DNA of 8,043 bases from NCBI GenBank assembly GCA_910586845.1, contig CAJUJV010000095.1, positions 4,758 through 12,800 on the forward strand. Reading direction: 5' to 3'. Below, one piece after another: positions 5,044 to 8,043 of this stretch. This DNA is from an uncultured Hungatella sp. GTDB lineage: Bacteria > Bacillota > Clostridia > Lachnospirales > Lachnospiraceae. The translations under genes were made by a program, and so were the position numbers. Position 1 is the stretch's first letter, and every line of letters starts with the position of its first letter. Below the pieces are notes generated by a model. It saw only the letters and a program-made list of their open reading frames with translations. It ran no database searches and was not told the origin of the DNA.

Positions 5044-6711
5044 ATGTATTACGACGGATTGATATGGATGGGAGAAAAGGACGGGGAGAGATACGGGATC
5101 CATCCCAGGATGGCCAACCGTCACGGATTGATCGCAGGAGCTACGGGTACGGGAAAGACCATTACCCTGAAGGTCATGGCGGAGTCTTTCAGTGATGCCG
5201 GAGTGCCGGTATTTCTGGCAGATGTAAAAGGAGATCTGGCGGGCATGTGCCGTCCGGGGCAGAACACGGAGGACATGGAAGAAAGGATCAGGCAGATGGG
5301 GCTCGGGGAGGCAGGATTTGATTACCATGCATATCCCGTGTGTTTCTGGGATATTTTTGCCCAGAAAGGTCTGCCTCTGAGGACCACCATATCGGAGATG
5401 GGTCCCACCCTTCTGTCCCGCCTGATGGACCTGACGGAGACCCAGGAGGATGTGCTTTCCCTTGTGTTCCGCATCGCCGATGACGAGGGACTTCTGCTGC
5501 TGGACACCAAGGATCTGCGGGCCATGCTGAATTATGTGTCGGAGAATAATAAGGAGTTTGCTCCTGTGTACGGCAGCCTTCCCAGACAGAGCATCAATGC
5601 GGTCCTGCGAAGCCTGGCGGCTCTGGAGGAGCAGGGGGCAGAGCAGTTTTTCGGGGAACCGGCCCTGGATATCCACGACTGGTTCCGCACGGATGCCGGG
5701 GGCCGGGGAGTGATCAATATTCTCCACAGCGAAAGCCTGATCAATCATCCTCAGATGTATTCTACTTTTATGATGTGGATGCTGTCGGAACTGTTTGAGG
5801 TCCTGCCGGAGGCCGGAGACTGTGACAAGCCCAGGATGGTGTTCTTTTTTGACGAGGCTCATCTTCTCTTTGACGATGCGCCCAAAGCTCTGCTGCAGAA
5901 ATTTGAGCGGGTGGTGAAGCTGGTGCGCTCCAAGGGCATCGGCATCTATTTTATCACTCAGAGCCCCAAAGATATTCCCGACGGCATCTTAAGCCAGCTG
6001 GGTAACAAGATCCAGCATGCCCTTCATGCCTACACTCCCGCGGAGCAGAAGGCGGTGAGGGCGGCGGCAGACTCCTTCCGGGTCAATCCGGACTTTGACA
6101 CCAGAGAGGTCCTGGGTCAGCTGGGCATCGGACAGGCTCTGGTCTCCTTCCTGGATGAGGACGGGATCCCTTCCGTGGTACAGAGAGCGAGGATCCTTCC
6201 GCCTCAGAGTCTTATGGGTCCCATAAGTGACGGGGACAGAAAGGCGGAGACAGAAGGCCAGGTCCTTTATTCCAAGTACGGAACCATGATCGACCGGGAT
6301 TCCGCCTACGAGTTTTTCCAGAGAAAGGCTTTGCAGCAGGCCAGGGAAGAACAGGAGGAGAGAGAACTGGCGGAGCAGAAGAAGGAGGAAGAGAAGGCGG
6401 CCCGGGAGGCGGAGAAGGAAGCCCAGCGCCAGGCCCGTGAGGCGGAAAAGGAAGCCCAGCGTCAGGCGAAAGAGGAAGCCAGGGCTCTGGAGAAGAAGGC
6501 AAAAGAGGAGGCCAGAGAGAAGGAGGCTGCGGAGAAGGCCCGCAAGAAGGTGGTGGAGAATGCGGCCAGATCTGCCGCCGGCACCATCGGCCGGGAGGTA
6601 GGCAACCAGATCGGCAAGAGCGTGGGCGGCAGTTTCGGCAAGAGGCTGGGCGGCAATATCGGAGCCAGCCTGGGAAGAGGGATCCTGGGGACTCTGTTCG
6701 GGAAGAAGTGA
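5044..6711 (+). CDS. DUF853 (YjgR-like) HerA-family P-loop ATPase
   Basis: A 555-residue cytosolic protein of the helicase HerA-like/DUF853 family. Walker A is GATGTGKT (32-39), followed by the family block FLADVKGDLAGM (57-68). Walker B is RMVFFFDEAHLLFDD (264-278, D270 and E271), followed by SKGIGIYFITQSPKDIPD (296-313), the sensor-like region. Residues about 430-505 are a highly charged Glu/Lys/Arg/Ala coiled coil that includes an exact 11-residue repeat, REAEKEAQRQA (454-464 and 465-475). The end (513-555) is a glycine-zipper-like tail, GTIGREVGNQIGKSVGG and onward, finishing LGTLFGKK, as in other members. ATG 5044 is chosen because of the GGAAGGAG ribosome binding site and because the family begins just before the P-loop; an upstream in-frame extension to 4867 would run antisense-like through the terminator. 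The cellular role of YjgR proteins is not established. No NurA-type nuclease or other HerA partner is adjacent. Confidence 0.92.
   Translation: MYYDGLIWMGEKDGERYGIHPRMANRHGLIAGATGTGKTITLKVMAESFSDAGVPVFLADVKGDLAGMCRPGQNTEDMEERIRQMGLGEAGFDYHAYPVCFWDIFAQKGLPLRTTISEMGPTLLSRLMDLTETQEDVLSLVFRIADDEGLLLLDTKDLRAMLNYVSENNKEFAPVYGSLPRQSINAVLRSLAALEEQGAEQFFGEPALDIHDWFRTDAGGRGVINILHSESLINHPQMYSTFMMWMLSELFEVLPEAGDCDKPRMVFFFDEAHLLFDDAPKALLQKFERVVKLVRSKGIGIYFITQSPKDIPDGILSQLGNKIQHALHAYTPAEQKAVRAAADSFRVNPDFDTREVLGQLGIGQALVSFLDEDGIPSVVQRARILPPQSLMGPISDGDRKAETEGQVLYSKYGTMIDRDSAYEFFQRKALQQAREEQEERELAEQKKEEEKAAREAEKEAQRQAREAEKEAQRQAKEEARALEKKAKEEAREKEAAEKARKKVVENAARSAAGTIGREVGNQIGKSVGGSFGKRLGGNIGASLGRGILGTLFGKK
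6403..6468 (+). repeat. 33-bp tandem duplication within the ATPase coiled coil
   Basis: Two adjacent 33-bp units encode the identical 11-residue peptide REAEKEAQRQA twice while differing at several bases, mostly synonymous (for example GAGAAG against GAAAAG, CGCCAG against CGTCAG). Eleven residues is three turns of a heptad-like helix, so the repeat lengthens the coiled coil without breaking the frame. Confidence 0.8.
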
Positions 6712-6729
6712 TCCGTTTTCAGGATTTTT
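6712..6729 (+). terminator. Weak possible terminator between convergent genes
   Basis: Just after the ATPase stop, (G)ATCC (6710-6714) can pair with GGAT(T) (6722-6726) around TTTTCA-type loop sequence, followed by a T-run to 6728. The stem is only four to five pairs, and it overlaps the end of the convergent DUF1576 gene. It is the only terminator-like signal in the 7-base gap. Confidence 0.3.
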
Positions 6730-8043
6730 TCCCGATCAGAGTCAGCATGTCCTGCATGTTGATGGTCAGATTTTTCATCTCTTCCCGGGCCTCCGGGATG
6801 TAGTGCTCCAGAATAGGCAGCAGAAGCAGGGCAGTGATGCCCGTGGTGAAGCCTCCGTTATAGAGGATCAGCCCTCCGTGGAGGGCGCTGGTGGACGAGC
6901 AGATGGCCGCACACATAAGACCGGCGGCCACGCCTGCCCGGATCCCGTAGCGCCCCACGATGGGACAGAGCCCCATGGCGAATGAGGCGCTGGTAATATA
7001 TCCCTGAGTGGACAGGGTCCATGGGATCTCCGTGCCGTTTACGGCGCAGACCCAGTGGACCACCAGGGAGAGCAGCTGATAGCCCAGAAGGATGGGCCAG
7101 ACATTTTTGGGATGCTGCCCCATGGCGGTGAAGGTCAGGGCTGCCAGGATGACTCCCACCGTAGGACCGGTGAAGCCTGCCCCCTCCGTAAAATGGATGG
7201 ACAGATTGAGATACAGAAGAAACAGGGCCCCGTGGCAGCCGATGTTGATGAGGCACAGTGGCATGCCGTACCGGTCCGCGAAGTCGCTGGAGTATCCCGT
7301 ATCCTTTACCAGATGGCCGAATCCCCGGAAGCTTTTGTCGTTTAGGAACCAGCCGACGATCAGGCACAGAAGGAAGAGGGAGAGGAAGAACAGGTTGGAA
7401 AAAGCTCCGTAGGAGCGATGGAACTGTTCGTAGATGGCATTATCCCTGGTCACATGGCCGTGATCGTGAAATCCCATGGTGCGGTAAAGAAAATTAAAGA
7501 GAAAGAATCCAAGAAGGCCTACGGCCAGGCCGCCGTTGTACAGAGTGTAGCCTTTGTGCCAGGCGTGGGTCCCGGGCAGGAGAGCGGGGATGAGAAAGCC
7601 CAGCATAAGGCTGAACACAAAGGTCAGGAGGATGCCGGCAACAGTCAGCCGGACCTCCCCCAGCACAAATCCGCCCTGAGTGTAGCGGAACAGAAGCTCG
7701 CTGATAAAGGGGCCGAAGCTGGTGGCGAACATGCATACATGGAGATTTTTTTTATAGTCCAGTTTTTTTACTCTCAGATACAGGAGCACGGCCAGAAAGG
7801 CAGGCCACATATTGAGAAAATTCAGCCCGTAGAAGCAGTGGGCCGCTACCAGGAAGTATCCGGCCAGAGTGTTGGCCCGGGACTCTCCTTTTAAGAAGAT
7901 CATAAACAGAAAGCATGCCATACCGCAGGCCCCTGCATTGAGAAAGGTGCTGGAAAGTCCTCCCAGACAGAAATAGTCGGTGACCAGAGGACAGGGAGAG
8001 ACAAGGATGAGATACCAGTCGTAAAAGACCTGTCCCCACTCGC
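6719..8043 (-). CDS. DUF1576 multi-pass membrane protein, N-terminus beyond the window
   Basis: 440 codons are visible; the frame stays open to the right edge, so the start is missing. The first in-frame ATG in the window (7921) is internal: the 40 codons before it already carry the family motif TDYFCLGGLSSTFLNAG. The protein is very hydrophobic, with roughly ten or more membrane segments, and is recognised as DUF1576, an integral membrane family of unknown function found mostly in Clostridia. An internal duplication is evident: NMWPAFLAVLLY (visible residues 77-88) matches NVWPILLGYQLL (313-324), and the KGYTLYNGG block (163-171) matches GLILYNGG (390-397). A His-rich loop, FHDHGHVTRD (191-200), separates the halves. 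The C-terminal about 30 residues are soluble. Usual length is about 430-460, so only a few residues are probably missing. The gene converges on the ATPase gene with a 7-base gap. A transporter role is plausible from architecture but unproven. Confidence 0.85.
   Translation of the reverse strand, partial: EWGQVFYDWYLILVSPCPLVTDYFCLGGLSSTFLNAGACGMACFLFMIFLKGESRANTLAGYFLVAAHCFYGLNFLNMWPAFLAVLLYLRVKKLDYKKNLHVCMFATSFGPFISELLFRYTQGGFVLGEVRLTVAGILLTFVFSLMLGFLIPALLPGTHAWHKGYTLYNGGLAVGLLGFFLFNFLYRTMGFHDHGHVTRDNAIYEQFHRSYGAFSNLFFLSLFLLCLIVGWFLNDKSFRGFGHLVKDTGYSSDFADRYGMPLCLINIGCHGALFLLYLNLSIHFTEGAGFTGPTVGVILAALTFTAMGQHPKNVWPILLGYQLLSLVVHWVCAVNGTEIPWTLSTQGYITSASFAMGLCPIVGRYGIRAGVAAGLMCAAICSSTSALHGGLILYNGGFTTGITALLLLPILEHYIPEAREEMKNLTINMQDMLTLIGKKS

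Noticed and set aside
4882..5862. Long open frame on the minus strand opposite the ATPase
   Set aside because: No recognisable domain, runs through the terminator and promoter region, and lies antisense to a gene with clear Walker motifs; it is a shadow of the GC-rich coding strand.
5044..6711. HerA-type anti-phage defence module
   Set aside because: No adjacent Sir2, DUF4297 or nuclease gene; the domain layout is that of the widespread DUF853/YjgR family, and the neighbours are unrelated.

Overview
The window is an ordinary-looking stretch of a moderately GC-rich, Gram-positive, spore-forming genome, most likely a gut Lachnospiraceae (Clostridia) member. This rests on a PdaA-type spore-cortex deacetylase, a DUF6465 protein, a clostridial DUF362 protein and a DUF1576 membrane protein, together with strong AGGAGG-type ribosome binding sites. 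This placement is inferred from gene content; no rRNA or other taxonomic marker is present. I see no tRNA, rRNA, CRISPR array, insertion sequence or phage gene, and no gap between genes exceeds 130 bases.

Layout. Positions 1-44 form a perfect nested inverted repeat of unknown role, followed by a terminator (54-91). Two minus-strand genes follow: a DUF362 protein (93-956) with its own promoter, and pdaA (1045-1866), an N-acetylmuramate deacetylase of spore cortex. A 108-bp divergent intergenic region separates pdaA from a plus-strand pair, a MATE efflux transporter (1975-3411) and an overlapping YtqA/MnmL-type radical SAM enzyme (3398-4351). A near-consensus sigma-A promoter (4361-4389) then drives a lysine/alanine-rich DUF6465 protein (4479-4922) that has its own terminator (4935-4982). 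Immediately after it, a further promoter drives a DUF853 (YjgR-like) HerA-family ATPase (5044-6711). A convergent DUF1576 membrane protein (6719 to beyond the right edge) closes the window; its N-terminus lies outside.

How the genes relate. Apart from the MATE/radical SAM overlap, which suggests translational coupling, the genes look like independent transcription units. No multi-gene defence, biosynthetic or mobile system can be supported. The points most worth a second look are the nested hairpin with an anti-Shine-Dalgarno-like loop at the left edge, a sigma-E-like promoter in front of pdaA, the 48-bp tandem repeat building the histone-H1-like tail of the DUF6465 protein, and the internal duplication of the DUF1576 membrane protein.
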